Part shown: positions 51,801 through 64,000 of the stretch, in pieces
How the letters are laid out: each line of letters starts with the position of its first letter
Numbering within the stretch: position 1 is the stretch's first letter
The notes under the pieces: model-generated
Told to the model about the DNA's origin: nothing
Databases searched by the model: none
Seen by the model: the letters and a program-made list of their open reading frames with translations, nothing else
NCBI RefSeq assembly: GCF_039531695.1
Contig: NZ_BAAAQN010000028.1
Location: forward strand, 66,821 to 130,820
DNA: 64,000 nucleotides
Source: Catenulispora yoronensis
GTDB taxonomy: Bacteria > Actinomycetota > Actinomycetes > Streptomycetales > Catenulisporaceae
Direction of reading: 5' to 3'
Position numbers and translations under genes: made by a program

Positions 51801-54317
51801 GGCGCCCGCGTCGGCTGCCCGGCGGTCGAGGAGCTGATGTTCGAGGCGCCGCTCGTGCTGCCGCCGGACGGCGGCCTGGCCGTCCAGGTGGTGGTCGGCG
51901 CCGGCGACGAGGGCGCGGCGCGGACCGTGAAGGTCTACTCCAAGTCCGGCGACGCCGCCTGGGTGCGGGCCGCCTCCGGCGTGGTCGTGCCCGGGGCCGC
52001 TGCGGAGATCTGCGACTGGGCCGCCGCGTGGCCGCCCCAAGGTGCCGTGCAGGTCGACGTCGAAACCGGCTACGACGCCATGTCCGCCCTGGGTTACGAA
52101 TACGGGCCGGGCTTCCGCGGCGTCTCCGCGGTGTGGTCCCGGGGCTCGGAGCTGTTCGCCGAGGCCGTGCTGCCGGAGGGGCTCGACGCGGCCGGGTTCG
52201 GCGTGCACCCGGCGCTGCTGGACGCCGCGTTCCACCCGCTGCTGCTCACCGGGGACGCCTCGGAACTGCGGCTGCCGTTCGTCTTCCGCGGGGTCCGGCT
52301 GTGCGCCGACGGCGCGACGACGCTGCGCGTGCGGCTCAAGGTGTCCGGCGACGACGTGACCGTCGAGACCGCCGACGGCACCGGCGGCCTGGTCCTGGGC
52401 ATCGAGTCGCTTCGGGTCCGGACGATCCCGCGCGAGGCGCTGGCCTCGGCGTCCGCGTCCACCGCGCAGGTGCTGTTCGCGGTGGAGTGGACCGCGGTCC
52501 CTGGTGGCGCGGGCAGCGACGGCCAGAGCGCCGGTGACACCGAGCAAGACTTCGACGTGGTGCACTGCCTCGGCGGCGAAGGGACGGTCCGGGAACTGAC
52601 CGACCGGGTCCTGGCCCTGGTGCAGGCCCACGCCACCGGCGAGCGCCGCCTGGTGATCGCGACCAGCGGCGCCGTCGGTCCGCAGGACTCTGATGTCACA
52701 GACCTGGCCGGCGCGGCGGTCTGGGGCCTGGTGCGCGCGGCGCAGGCCGAGTACCCCGGACGGTTCCTGCTGGCCGACGTCCCCGACGGCTTCGACGCCT
52801 GGGCGTCGGTGGCCGCCGCCGACGAGCCGCAGCTCCTGGTCCGCGGCGGCGCGCTGCTGGCGCCCCGGCTGGTCCGGCGCGACCCGGGCACCGCCGAACT
52901 CTCGCATGACTCCGCTTCGCAGTCCGCCGCGGATCCGGCCTCGGAGCCCGCCACCGGCACCGCGCCGGGCCTGGACCCGGACGGCACCGTACTCATCACC
53001 GGCGGTACCGGCGGCCTCGGCGCCCTGGTCGCCGAGCACCTGGTCGTCCGCCACCGGGTCCGGCACCTGGTTCTGCTGTCCCGGCGTGGCCCGGACGCCC
53101 CGGGCGCCGCCGAGCTCGTGGCCCGGCTGCGCGACCTCGGAGGTTCGGCCGAGGTCCTGGCCTGCGACGTGTCCGACCGCGACGCGCTGGCCGCCGTCGT
53201 CCGCGCGATCCCGCCGGACCTGCCGCTGGTCGGCGTCGTCCACACCGCAGGCGTGCTGCGCGACGCGACGATCGAGGGGCTGACGCCCGAGCACTTCGAG
53301 ACCGTCTTCGGCCCCAAGGTCGACGCCGCCTGGAACCTGCACGAGGTCACCGCCGGCCACCCCCTGTCCCTGTTCATGCTGTTCTCCTCGATCGCCGGCC
53401 TGCTCGGCAACCCCGGCCAGGCCAACTACGCCGCCGCCAACACCTACCTCGACGGCCTCGCGGCCCACCGGCGCGCGCGAGGGCTGCCGGCGGTGTCGGT
53501 CGCCTGGGGCCTGTGGGACAACGAGTCGAGCATGGCCGGCGGGCTGAACCAGGCCGACGCCGCGCGCATGGCCCGCTCCGGCATCGCGCCGCTGACCGTC
53601 GAGCAGGGCATGGACGCCTTCGACCTCGCCCTCGGCTGGCCGGAGGCGACGCTGGCCGCCGCCCGCTGGAACGAGTCGGGACTGCGGGCCCGCGCCGAGA
53701 ACGGATCGCTGCCTTCTGTGCTGCGCGGCCTGGTCCGGCCTTCGCGCCGGGCCGCGGGCGGTCCGGCGGCGCCCGGCGGCGGCGCGGCGCTGGCCACGCG
53801 GCTCGGCGGGATGTCGGAGAAGGACGGCCGGCGGTTCGTGGTCGACCTGGTGCGCGGCCATGTCGCGGCGGTGCTGGCGCATCCCAACGTCGACGCGGTG
53901 GACGTCACCAAGGCGTTCAGCGAGCTCGGCTTCGACTCGCTGACGGCCGTGGACCTGCGCAACCGGCTCGACGCCGAAGCCGGTCTGCGCCTGCCCGCGA
54001 CCCTGGCCTTCGACCATCCGACGGTCTCGGCCCTGGCCGAGCACCTCTACACCACGCTGGCCCCGGCGCCGCCGACCGCGGCGGAGCTGTTGCGCGCGGC
54101 GCTGGAGAGCGTGGCCCGCACCCTCTCCGAGGACGAGGAGGACGGCGCGGTCCGCTCCGAGCTGGCCGCGATCCTCCAGAGCACCGCGGCGCGCTGGACG
54201 GCGTCGTCCGCCGCCGCCGAGGCCGAGGCCGAGGCCGAACTCGCGCGGTCCGTGGCCGCCAAGGTCGGCGCGGCCTCGGACGAGGAGATCTTCGCCCTCA
54301 TCGACAACGAACTGTGA
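48831..54317 (+). CDS. type I PKS module 2: KS-AT-DH-KR-ACP
   Basis: 1828 residues. An N-terminal coiled-coil docking segment (MATEDKLREYLKRATVDL) precedes the KS (Cys207 in LDTACSSS, then EAHGTGT and KSNFGHTQA His residues). The AT has GHSVG (Ser668) and HAFH (768-771), a malonyl-CoA signature. The DH keeps His970 in HVVSGTIVVP and the Asp in HPALLDAAFH. The KR near residues 1390-1570 has GGTGGLG, LFSSIAG, NYAAAN and a B-type LRD variant. No ER is present, so a double bond is expected. ACP Ser1703 in GFDS. The C-terminus ends ASDEEIFALIDNEL, nearly the same docking helix as PKS1. The gap to PKS3 is 115 nt and contains a CCGACCCGTCCGCC-like repeat but no gene. Confidence 0.95.
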   Translation: MATEDKLREYLKRATVDLTDARRRLAEAEAGRHEPIAIVGMACRFPGGVVSPEDLWQVVSERVDAIGPFPTDRGWDLEGLYDPDPDALGKSYTKHGGFLYDAGEFDAGFFEMSPRAALATDPQHRLFLEATWEAFERSGIDPSTLRGSRTGVFAGIMYNDYALRYNGQAPPGLEGVVMVSNAQSVMSGRVAYTFGLEGPAVSLDTACSSSLVTIHLAVQALRNGECDLAVAGAATVLATPDAYVEFCRQHALSPDGHCRAFSADAAGAAWSEGVGVLTLERLSDAQRNGRRILAVVRGSAVNQDGRSNGMTAPNGPAQERVIRAALADAGLEPADVDVVEAHGTGTQLGDPIEAHALIATYGRNRPADHPLWLGSVKSNFGHTQAAAGVAGVIKMVMAMRHGVLPATLHADEPSPHVDWSAGSVSLLTQARPWERRGRALRAGVSSFGISGTNAHVIVEESSDARPAADGAEPDNHEPRAAEHPIPFAWVISAHRSGSLKEQARRLRGHVVQDATLHPADVARSLACGRSKFTHRAVVLGQDRAALLAGLEALADGTAAAEVRQGVGRDAPKLAFLFTGQGGQRLGMGRDLARVFPVFAEALDEVCAELDKHLERPLREVMWADPDGPEAALLNQTSFTQPALFAFEVAAFRLLASLGIRPDHVAGHSVGEYAAAHVAGIWSLADAARLITARGALMQALDAPGAMVAIEATPEELAPTLAGLEDRVGIAAINGPTSVVVSGDEQTCLEIEEVWRGLGRRTRRLAVSHAFHSPLMEPMLDEFAAVLKEVAFAQPRIDLATNLDSGLSWIDPGYWVDQIRCAVRFRDTVARIESQGVATYLEVGPDAVLSAMAGQCVTAADVAVIAMSRRKQPETEAFADALAQAWIAGVAVDWPGLFADGADIAADLPVYPFQRERFWLGMPSHGTDVGALGQGVVEHALLGAAVEIGDDGALVLTGRLTTETHPWLADHVVSGTIVVPGTAVLDMVLEAGARVGCPAVEELMFEAPLVLPPDGGLAVQVVVGAGDEGAARTVKVYSKSGDAAWVRAASGVVVPGAAAEICDWAAAWPPQGAVQVDVETGYDAMSALGYEYGPGFRGVSAVWSRGSELFAEAVLPEGLDAAGFGVHPALLDAAFHPLLLTGDASELRLPFVFRGVRLCADGATTLRVRLKVSGDDVTVETADGTGGLVLGIESLRVRTIPREALASASASTAQVLFAVEWTAVPGGAGSDGQSAGDTEQDFDVVHCLGGEGTVRELTDRVLALVQAHATGERRLVIATSGAVGPQDSDVTDLAGAAVWGLVRAAQAEYPGRFLLADVPDGFDAWASVAAADEPQLLVRGGALLAPRLVRRDPGTAELSHDSASQSAADPASEPATGTAPGLDPDGTVLITGGTGGLGALVAEHLVVRHRVRHLVLLSRRGPDAPGAAELVARLRDLGGSAEVLACDVSDRDALAAVVRAIPPDLPLVGVVHTAGVLRDATIEGLTPEHFETVFGPKVDAAWNLHEVTAGHPLSLFMLFSSIAGLLGNPGQANYAAANTYLDGLAAHRRARGLPAVSVAWGLWDNESSMAGGLNQADAARMARSGIAPLTVEQGMDAFDLALGWPEATLAAARWNESGLRARAENGSLPSVLRGLVRPSRRAAGGPAAPGGGAALATRLGGMSEKDGRRFVVDLVRGHVAAVLAHPNVDAVDVTKAFSELGFDSLTAVDLRNRLDAEAGLRLPATLAFDHPTVSALAEHLYTTLAPAPPTAAELLRAALESVARTLSEDEEDGAVRSELAAILQSTAARWTASSAAAEAEAEAELARSVAAKVGAASDEEIFALIDNEL

Positions 54318-54432
54318 CCGTCTGCCGCCGATCCGACCGCCGACCCGTCCGCCGGCCCACCTGCCGGCCCGCTCGCCGACCCGACCGCCGCCGATCCGCC
54401 TGCCACCGACGCTGCTGAAAGGTTCCGCCCCC

Positions 54433-57400
54433 ATGGCGACCGAGGACCAACTGCGCCAGTACCTCAAACGCGTCACCGTCGAGCTCACCGACGCCCGCCG
54501 CCGCCTGGCCGAGGCCGACGACGCCCGGCTGGAGCCGATCGCCGTCATCGGCATGGCCTGCCGCTATCCCGGCGGCGGCTCGGTGGAGGAGTACTGGGAC
54601 CTGCTGCGCTCCGGCCGCAGCGGCGTCGCCGAGGTGCCCGCCTCGCGATGGGACATCGACGAGTACTACGACCCGGACCGCGGCGCCCGCGGCGCGGTCT
54701 ACACCCGCTACGGCGCGTTCCTGCCCGACATCGCGGGGTGGGACGCCGAGTTCTTCGGGGCCTCGCCGCAGGAGGCGCTGCGGATGGACCCGCATCAGCG
54801 GCTGCTGATGGAGCTGATGTGGGAAGGGCTGGAGAACGCCGGGACCGCGCCCTCGCGGCTGAAGGGCAGCCGGACCGCCGTGGCCGTCGGCTACATGGAC
54901 ACGGTGCAGTACGGCCGGCTGGAGACCGAGCGGCACGGCATGGAGGTCGCCGCCGATCCCTACTTCGGGCAGGGCGTGTCGGCCAGCGTCGTCGCCGGAC
55001 GGCTGGCCTACCACTACGACCTGCGCGGACCGGCGGTCACGATCGACACGGCCTGCTCCTCCTCGCTGGTCGGGGTGCACCTGGCCACACAGGCGCTGCA
55101 ACGCGGTGAATGCGACCTGGCGGTGGCCGCCGGGACCTTCCTGATCATCCAGCCCGACACCTACGTCCAGGCCTGCGCCACCTCGATGCTGGCCGCCGAC
55201 GACCGCTGCAAGACCTTCGACAGCGGCGCCGACGGCTACGTGATGGGGGAGGGCGGCGGGCTCGTCGTCCTGGAGCGGCTGTCCTCCGCAGTGCGCAACG
55301 GCCGCCGGATCCGGGCGGTGGTGCGCGGCTCGGCCGTCAACCAGGACGGCCGCAGCAACGGCCTGACCGCGCCGAGCCGCGGCGCGCAGGTCGACGTGAT
55401 CCGCCGCGCGCTGGCGGTGGCGCACGTGGAACCCGACGAGGTCGGCTACGTCGAGGCGCACGGCACCGGCACCAGACTCGGCGACGCGATCGAGCTCTCG
55501 GCCCTGCACGACGTCTTCGGCGGCCGCTCCAAGGACCGGCCGCTGCGGGTCGGCGCGGTGAAGACCAACATCGGGCACACCCAGTCCGCCGCCGGCGTGG
55601 CCGGGCTGATCAAGACGGTGCTGGTGCTGGAGAACGGAGTGCTGCCGCCGATGCTGAACCTGGACGAGCCGGCCGGCTCGGTCCCCGAGGACGGCACCAT
55701 CGAGCCGGTCACGGCCCCGACGGTGTGGCCGGACGAGGGTCGGCGGCGGATCGCCGGGGTGAGCTCCTTCGGCTGGTCGGGGACCAACGCGCACCTGGTG
55801 GTGGAGGCGGCCCCGGTCCAGGGATTCGGGGGCGAGAGCGCCGCCGGGAGCACGGCCCTGGTGAGCTCGGCTTCGCCGGCGCAGCTGAGCCCGGCTGGTT
55901 CCGGCGACTCGGCGGGCACGGGTTCGGCCGCGGCTGCCGGTCCGACCGCGACCGTCGGCCTTGCCACAGCTACAGCTACAGCGACAACCACAGCTACAGC
56001 GACAACCACGGCTACCGGCACCGGCTCGGCCACGGCTGCCGGCCTTGCCACGGCTACCGCGACCACTACGGCTGCTGGTACTGGCTCGGCCGAGGCCACC
56101 GGTCTCGCCACCGCTGGGGGTCCGACTCGGAGCTCGATCCCTGACACCGCTCGGGCCTCGGCGGACACCGCTTTGGCAGATACCGCTCCGGGCGCCCATA
56201 CCCTGCCGATCTCGGCAGCCACCGCCCCGGCCCTGGCCGCGCAGTTCACCACGCTGGCGGCCTGGCTCACCCAGCACTCCGACCTGGACCTCGCCGACAT
56301 TGCTCACACCCTGGCCGTCGGCCGCTCCGAGCTGGACTACCGCCGGGCCCTGATCTGCACGGACACCGCCGACGCCGTCCGTCGCCTCACCGAGGCGGCA
56401 GCCGCCGCGAGCGGCTCGAGCGCCGCGCGTGCTCATGCCCGTCCGACCGTCGCCTTCCTGCTCCCCGGCGTCGGCGACCACTATGCGGGTCTGGGACGCG
56501 GTCTCTACCGCACCGAACCGGTCTACGCCGCGGCCGTCGACCGGTGCGTGGCGATCGTCGCAGAGCGCTGCGGTGTCGACCTCGGACCGCTGTTCCTCGC
56601 CGAACCCGAGGCGCCGGCACCCGGCGGGTTCCTGGCGGCGGCGCCGGAGCCGGCCGACGACCCGATGCACGAGGCCGAGACCGCGCATCCGTTCCTGTTC
56701 ACCGTCGAGTACGCCCTGGCCCAGCTCCTCGCGCACCGCGGCATCACGCCCGACGTGCTCGTCGGCTACAGCCTCGGCGAGTACGTCGCGGCGTGCCTGG
56801 CCGGGGTCTTCGCCCTCGAAGACGCCCTCCCGGTGGTCGTCGAGCGCGCCCGCATGATCGCCGCCGCGCCGGCCGGCCGGATGCTGGCCGTCGCCGCCGA
56901 CGAGCAGACCGTGCGGGCGGCCGTCGAGGCCGCCGGGGCCGAGGTGGACATCGCCGCGCTCAACGGGCCGTCGATGACCGTGGTCAGCGGCGACGCCGAC
57001 GGGATCGAGACGCTGGCCCGGCACCTGCCCGAGGCCGGAATCGCCTCCCGCGCGCTGCGTTCGGCGCACGCGTTCCACTCCACCCTGCTGGAGCCGGCCC
57101 GCGAGAAGCTGGCCGCCCTGCTCGCGACGGTGCCGCGGCAGGCCCCGACGACCACCATCATCTCCAACCGCACCGGGCGCACCCTCACCGCCGAGGAGGC
57201 GATCTCCGCCGACTACTGGGCCGACCACCTGGTCAGCCCGGTCCGGTTCGCCGACGGCGCGCGCCACTGCGCCGAGCTCGGCGTCGACACCTACGTCGAG
57301 CTCGGTGCCGGGCAGACGCTCGGCGGCCTGGTGCGGCAGAACATCCGCGGCGTCGTGCCGCTCAGCGCGAGCAACGGCGCGAGCAGCGGCGCGAGCAGCG

Positions 57401-59499
57401 GCGCGAGCAGCGGCGCGAGCAGCGGATCCGGTGCCGTCCCCGTCCCAGTCCCCATCCCGACGATCGTCGGCACCCTCCCGGTGCTGTGGCAGTCGGACGA
57501 ACGCCCCGACGACCGGACCGAGTTGGCCGCCGCGTGCGGCCGCATGTGGGAGAGCGGGGCGCCGGTCGACTGGTCGGTAGTCGGAGCCACAGCCGGAGCC
57601 ACGGCCGGCGGTGCCGGCACCGATGGCCCGGCCGGGACCGCCGCGCGGATCGTCACGCTGCCGAGCTATCCCTTCCAGCGGACCAGGTTCTGGCCCGAGG
57701 GCGAGGCGGCGCCCGCGCGGTCCAGGCCGAAGTCCTCGGCGCCGTCAGACCTCTGCTACGTGCAGTCCTGGCGGCAGGACGCCACGCGCAAGACCTCTGC
57801 GACGCTCACCCTGCCCGGCCCGCTGGTGGTCTTCCCCGACGCGAGCGGCCTGGGCGCGGAACTCGCCGCCCTCGCCTCCGCCGCGGGCATCCAGGCCGTC
57901 GAGATCGCCCCGGGCACCGGACCCGACGAACTCCGCGAGCTGTTCGCAGGGCTCGAAGGCCCGGTCCACGTCGTCCATCTGGGCGGCAGCTTCACCGAAC
58001 TGCTCCACATCCTCCAGTCCGGACAGGCGGCCCGCCTGCTCACCGTGACCCGCGGCGCCGCCGAGATCGTCGGCGGCGACGTCACCGACCCGGACCAGGC
58101 AGCGACCCACGGCTTGGGACGCGTGGCCCGCTACGAGTACGCCGGGCTGACCTGGCAGGGCGTCGACCTCGACGCCAAGAGCACCGCCGCCGACCTGGTC
58201 CGCGAACTGCTCGACGGGCAGCCCGGCACCCTGGCCGGCTGGCGCAACGGCCGCCGGTGGATCCAGGACTGGGCGATCGTGCCCACGCCGGACGCGCCGG
58301 ACGCCCCGAACACGCCGGACGGCCCGGACGCCGGAGACCCGGACCCGGTGTGGCGCCCCGACGGCGTCTACCTGATCACCGGCGGCACCCGCGGCCTGGG
58401 CCTGGGCCTGGCCCGCCACCTGGTGCGCTCCGGCGTCCGCAAGCTCGCCCTGGTGAGCCGCAGCCCGCAGGACGCCGACATCGCGGACCTCGAAGCCGCC
58501 GGTGCGCAGGTCCTGCTGCTCGCCGCCGACACCGGCGCCCCGGACCAGCTGCGCAGCGCCCTGAAACAGTGCCGCGAGCGGTTCGGCGCACTGCACGGCG
58601 TGGTCCACGCCGCCGGCCGCCCGGCCAGCGGCATGATCCAGCGGCAGACCCCCGAGGAGGCCGAGGCCGTCTTCGCGCCGAAGACCAGGGCGATGGGCCC
58701 GTTCATCGAACTGCTCGACTCCGACGATCCGCCCGAGCTGCTCGTCCTGTACTCGTCGGCGATCACCGCGCTCGGCGGCATCGGCGAGGGCGACTACTGC
58801 GCCGCCAACACGGTGCTCGACGCCTACGGCGCGGCCCTGTCCGGCTCCGCCCCGGCCACCAGGGTCCTGACCGTCGCCTGGGGCCCGTGGCTGCACGACG
58901 ACTGGCAGGTCGCGGCCCTGGAGAGCGCCGGCGGCGGCCTGGCCGACAAGGTCCGCGCGCACCGCGAGCGGTACGGCTTCGAGGAGGAGGCCGGCTGCGC
59001 CTACCTGGACCGGCTGATCCGCACCGGCCACGGCAGCGTCGTGGCCATGCGGCAGACGATGGAGGAGGCGCTGGCCGAATGGTCGGCGATCCTCGACATC
59101 GACTCCCTGGTCGGCATGGTCGCGGCGCGCGGCAGTGCCGAACGCTTCCCCCGGCCCGGACTGCGCACCGAGTTCGCCGCGCCGCGCACCGAGCTGGAGG
59201 AGACCGTCGCCGAGATCTGGGGCGCGTTCCTGGGCATCGACCGGGTCGGCGTCCACGACCCCTTCTTCGATCTCGGCGGCAACTCCCTGGTCGGACTGGC
59301 GATGGTGCGCGCCGTCGAGACCGAGCTGGGTATCCCCGTGGCCCCGGCCACCCTGTTCGAACACCCGACGGTGGCGGAGTTCGCCGAGGCCCTGGACCGG
59401 GTCCGCAGCGGAGCCGGACCCAGCGCCACCGACCTGATCGCGACCAGCGCGGATCGGGGCCAGCGCCGCCGGCGCGCCCGACCCGGAACCCGGAGATGA
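54433..59499 (+). CDS. type I PKS module 3: KS-AT-KR-ACP with repeat-rich linkers
   Basis: 1688 residues. N-terminal docking segment MATEDQLRQYLKRVTVEL, very close to that of PKS2. KS Cys208 (IDTACSSS). The KS-AT linker, about residues 465-590, contains a long Ala/Thr expansion. The AT has GYSLG (Ser780) and HAFH (879-882), malonyl type, with an insertion FLAAAPEPADDPMHEAE before it. A second repeat (SGASSGASSG) lies after the AT. The KR at about 1315-1480 has GGTRGLG and YSSAITALGGIGEGDYCAAN, all catalytic residues present, but no DH. ACP Ser1618 in FFDLGGNSL. The C-terminus is basic (RGQRRRRARPGTRR) and lacks the docking helix of PKS1/2. The next gene starts 7 nt after its stop. Confidence 0.95.
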   Translation: MATEDQLRQYLKRVTVELTDARRRLAEADDARLEPIAVIGMACRYPGGGSVEEYWDLLRSGRSGVAEVPASRWDIDEYYDPDRGARGAVYTRYGAFLPDIAGWDAEFFGASPQEALRMDPHQRLLMELMWEGLENAGTAPSRLKGSRTAVAVGYMDTVQYGRLETERHGMEVAADPYFGQGVSASVVAGRLAYHYDLRGPAVTIDTACSSSLVGVHLATQALQRGECDLAVAAGTFLIIQPDTYVQACATSMLAADDRCKTFDSGADGYVMGEGGGLVVLERLSSAVRNGRRIRAVVRGSAVNQDGRSNGLTAPSRGAQVDVIRRALAVAHVEPDEVGYVEAHGTGTRLGDAIELSALHDVFGGRSKDRPLRVGAVKTNIGHTQSAAGVAGLIKTVLVLENGVLPPMLNLDEPAGSVPEDGTIEPVTAPTVWPDEGRRRIAGVSSFGWSGTNAHLVVEAAPVQGFGGESAAGSTALVSSASPAQLSPAGSGDSAGTGSAAAAGPTATVGLATATATATTTATATTTATGTGSATAAGLATATATTTAAGTGSAEATGLATAGGPTRSSIPDTARASADTALADTAPGAHTLPISAATAPALAAQFTTLAAWLTQHSDLDLADIAHTLAVGRSELDYRRALICTDTADAVRRLTEAAAAASGSSAARAHARPTVAFLLPGVGDHYAGLGRGLYRTEPVYAAAVDRCVAIVAERCGVDLGPLFLAEPEAPAPGGFLAAAPEPADDPMHEAETAHPFLFTVEYALAQLLAHRGITPDVLVGYSLGEYVAACLAGVFALEDALPVVVERARMIAAAPAGRMLAVAADEQTVRAAVEAAGAEVDIAALNGPSMTVVSGDADGIETLARHLPEAGIASRALRSAHAFHSTLLEPAREKLAALLATVPRQAPTTTIISNRTGRTLTAEEAISADYWADHLVSPVRFADGARHCAELGVDTYVELGAGQTLGGLVRQNIRGVVPLSASNGASSGASSGASSGASSGSGAVPVPVPIPTIVGTLPVLWQSDERPDDRTELAAACGRMWESGAPVDWSVVGATAGATAGGAGTDGPAGTAARIVTLPSYPFQRTRFWPEGEAAPARSRPKSSAPSDLCYVQSWRQDATRKTSATLTLPGPLVVFPDASGLGAELAALASAAGIQAVEIAPGTGPDELRELFAGLEGPVHVVHLGGSFTELLHILQSGQAARLLTVTRGAAEIVGGDVTDPDQAATHGLGRVARYEYAGLTWQGVDLDAKSTAADLVRELLDGQPGTLAGWRNGRRWIQDWAIVPTPDAPDAPNTPDGPDAGDPDPVWRPDGVYLITGGTRGLGLGLARHLVRSGVRKLALVSRSPQDADIADLEAAGAQVLLLAADTGAPDQLRSALKQCRERFGALHGVVHAAGRPASGMIQRQTPEEAEAVFAPKTRAMGPFIELLDSDDPPELLVLYSSAITALGGIGEGDYCAANTVLDAYGAALSGSAPATRVLTVAWGPWLHDDWQVAALESAGGGLADKVRAHRERYGFEEEAGCAYLDRLIRTGHGSVVAMRQTMEEALAEWSAILDIDSLVGMVAARGSAERFPRPGLRTEFAAPRTELEETVAEIWGAFLGIDRVGVHDPFFDLGGNSLVGLAMVRAVETELGIPVAPATLFEHPTVAEFAEALDRVRSGAGPSATDLIATSADRGQRRRRARPGTRR
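55950..56110 (+). repeat. Ala/Thr-coding repeat in PKS3 KS-AT linker
   Basis: Imperfect GCTACAGCGACAACCACA-type units code stretches of Ala-Thr-Ala-Thr with two copies of GTGSA. The insertion lies between the KS and the AT, outside both catalytic folds. Confidence 0.8.
57376..57423 (+). repeat. four exact 12-bp repeats coding Gly-Ala-Ser-Ser
   Basis: GGCGCGAGCAGC occurs four times without change after the PKS3 AT domain, indicating a recent expansion. Confidence 0.95.
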
Positions 59500-59506
59500 G
59501 ACTGCC

Positions 59507-64000
<4,494 letters not shown>

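Noticed and set aside
45948..54554. 2868-codon open frame antisense to PKS1-PKS2
   Set aside because: It mirrors KS, AT, DH and KR coding on the plus strand; its translation is Arg/Gly/Val-rich with no domain, as expected from the third-position bias of high-GC DNA.

Overview
The window is very GC-rich, densely coded DNA of an actinomycete. The signs are LAL-type LuxR regulators, a DUF574/SAV2177-like methyltransferase, an S53 peptidase, GTG starts, ATGA gene overlaps, rare TTA leucine codons and actinobacterial modular type I PKS genes. A Streptomyces- or Catenulispora-like organism fits, but the sequence alone does not fix the genus. No rRNA, tRNA, CRISPR array, insertion sequence or phage gene was seen.

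Layout. (a) 1-4797, minus strand: a LAL regulator followed by a two-gene coenzyme-B12 glutamate-mutase-like pair; the second subunit runs off the left edge. (b) 4981-6810: a small secreted peptide gene and a divergent secreted S53 peptidase. (c) 6825-20371, minus strand: five tightly coupled genes (DUF4132 protein, 1701-residue giant, MoxR-type AAA+ ATPase, DUF5682-VWA fusion, SWIM zinc-finger protein). The order recalls the poorly understood E. coli yehH-yehQ (molR) region. The VWA gene carries an uninterrupted 22-base G:C tract and long simple-sequence insertions. (d) 20666-29899, plus strand: a small secreted protein, a Tat-exported metallophosphoesterase with propeller and Ig-like tails, a SAM-dependent methyltransferase, a membrane histidine kinase with its NarL-type regulator, a 14-unit 11-bp tandem repeat, and a GT39/ArnT-like membrane glycosyltransferase. 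(e) 29890-39666: a likely left arm of a polyketide cluster, with a degenerate aldo-keto reductase, a 2-isopropylmalate synthase coupled to a second LAL regulator, a soluble histidine kinase, response regulator and Sfp-type phosphopantetheinyl transferase in one overlapping operon, and a two-part HTH regulator. (f) 40014-64000, plus strand: four collinear PKS genes, the last running off the right edge.

How the PKS genes work together. PKS1 opens with a KSQ loading module (active-site Cys replaced by Gln) and a methylmalonyl-type AT, followed by KS-AT-DH-KR-ACP. PKS2 is KS-AT(malonyl)-DH-KR-ACP. PKS3 and PKS4 are KS-AT(malonyl)-KR-ACP modules of visibly different ancestry. If collinear, a propionyl starter would be carried to about a 3,5-dihydroxy-8-methylundeca-6,8-dienoyl intermediate by the right edge. 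The phosphopantetheinyl transferase would activate the ACPs, and the two-component pair, LAL regulator and HTH regulator are candidate controllers. Three intergenic copies of GGTGTAGGGG in this arm are a possible shared operator.

The least explained parts are the MoxR-VWA-SWIM-DUF4132 operon with its homopolymer tract, the pseudoenzyme-like aldo-keto reductase, the helical-pitch 11-bp repeat, and the repeated in-frame growth of short tandem repeats in linkers of unrelated proteins.
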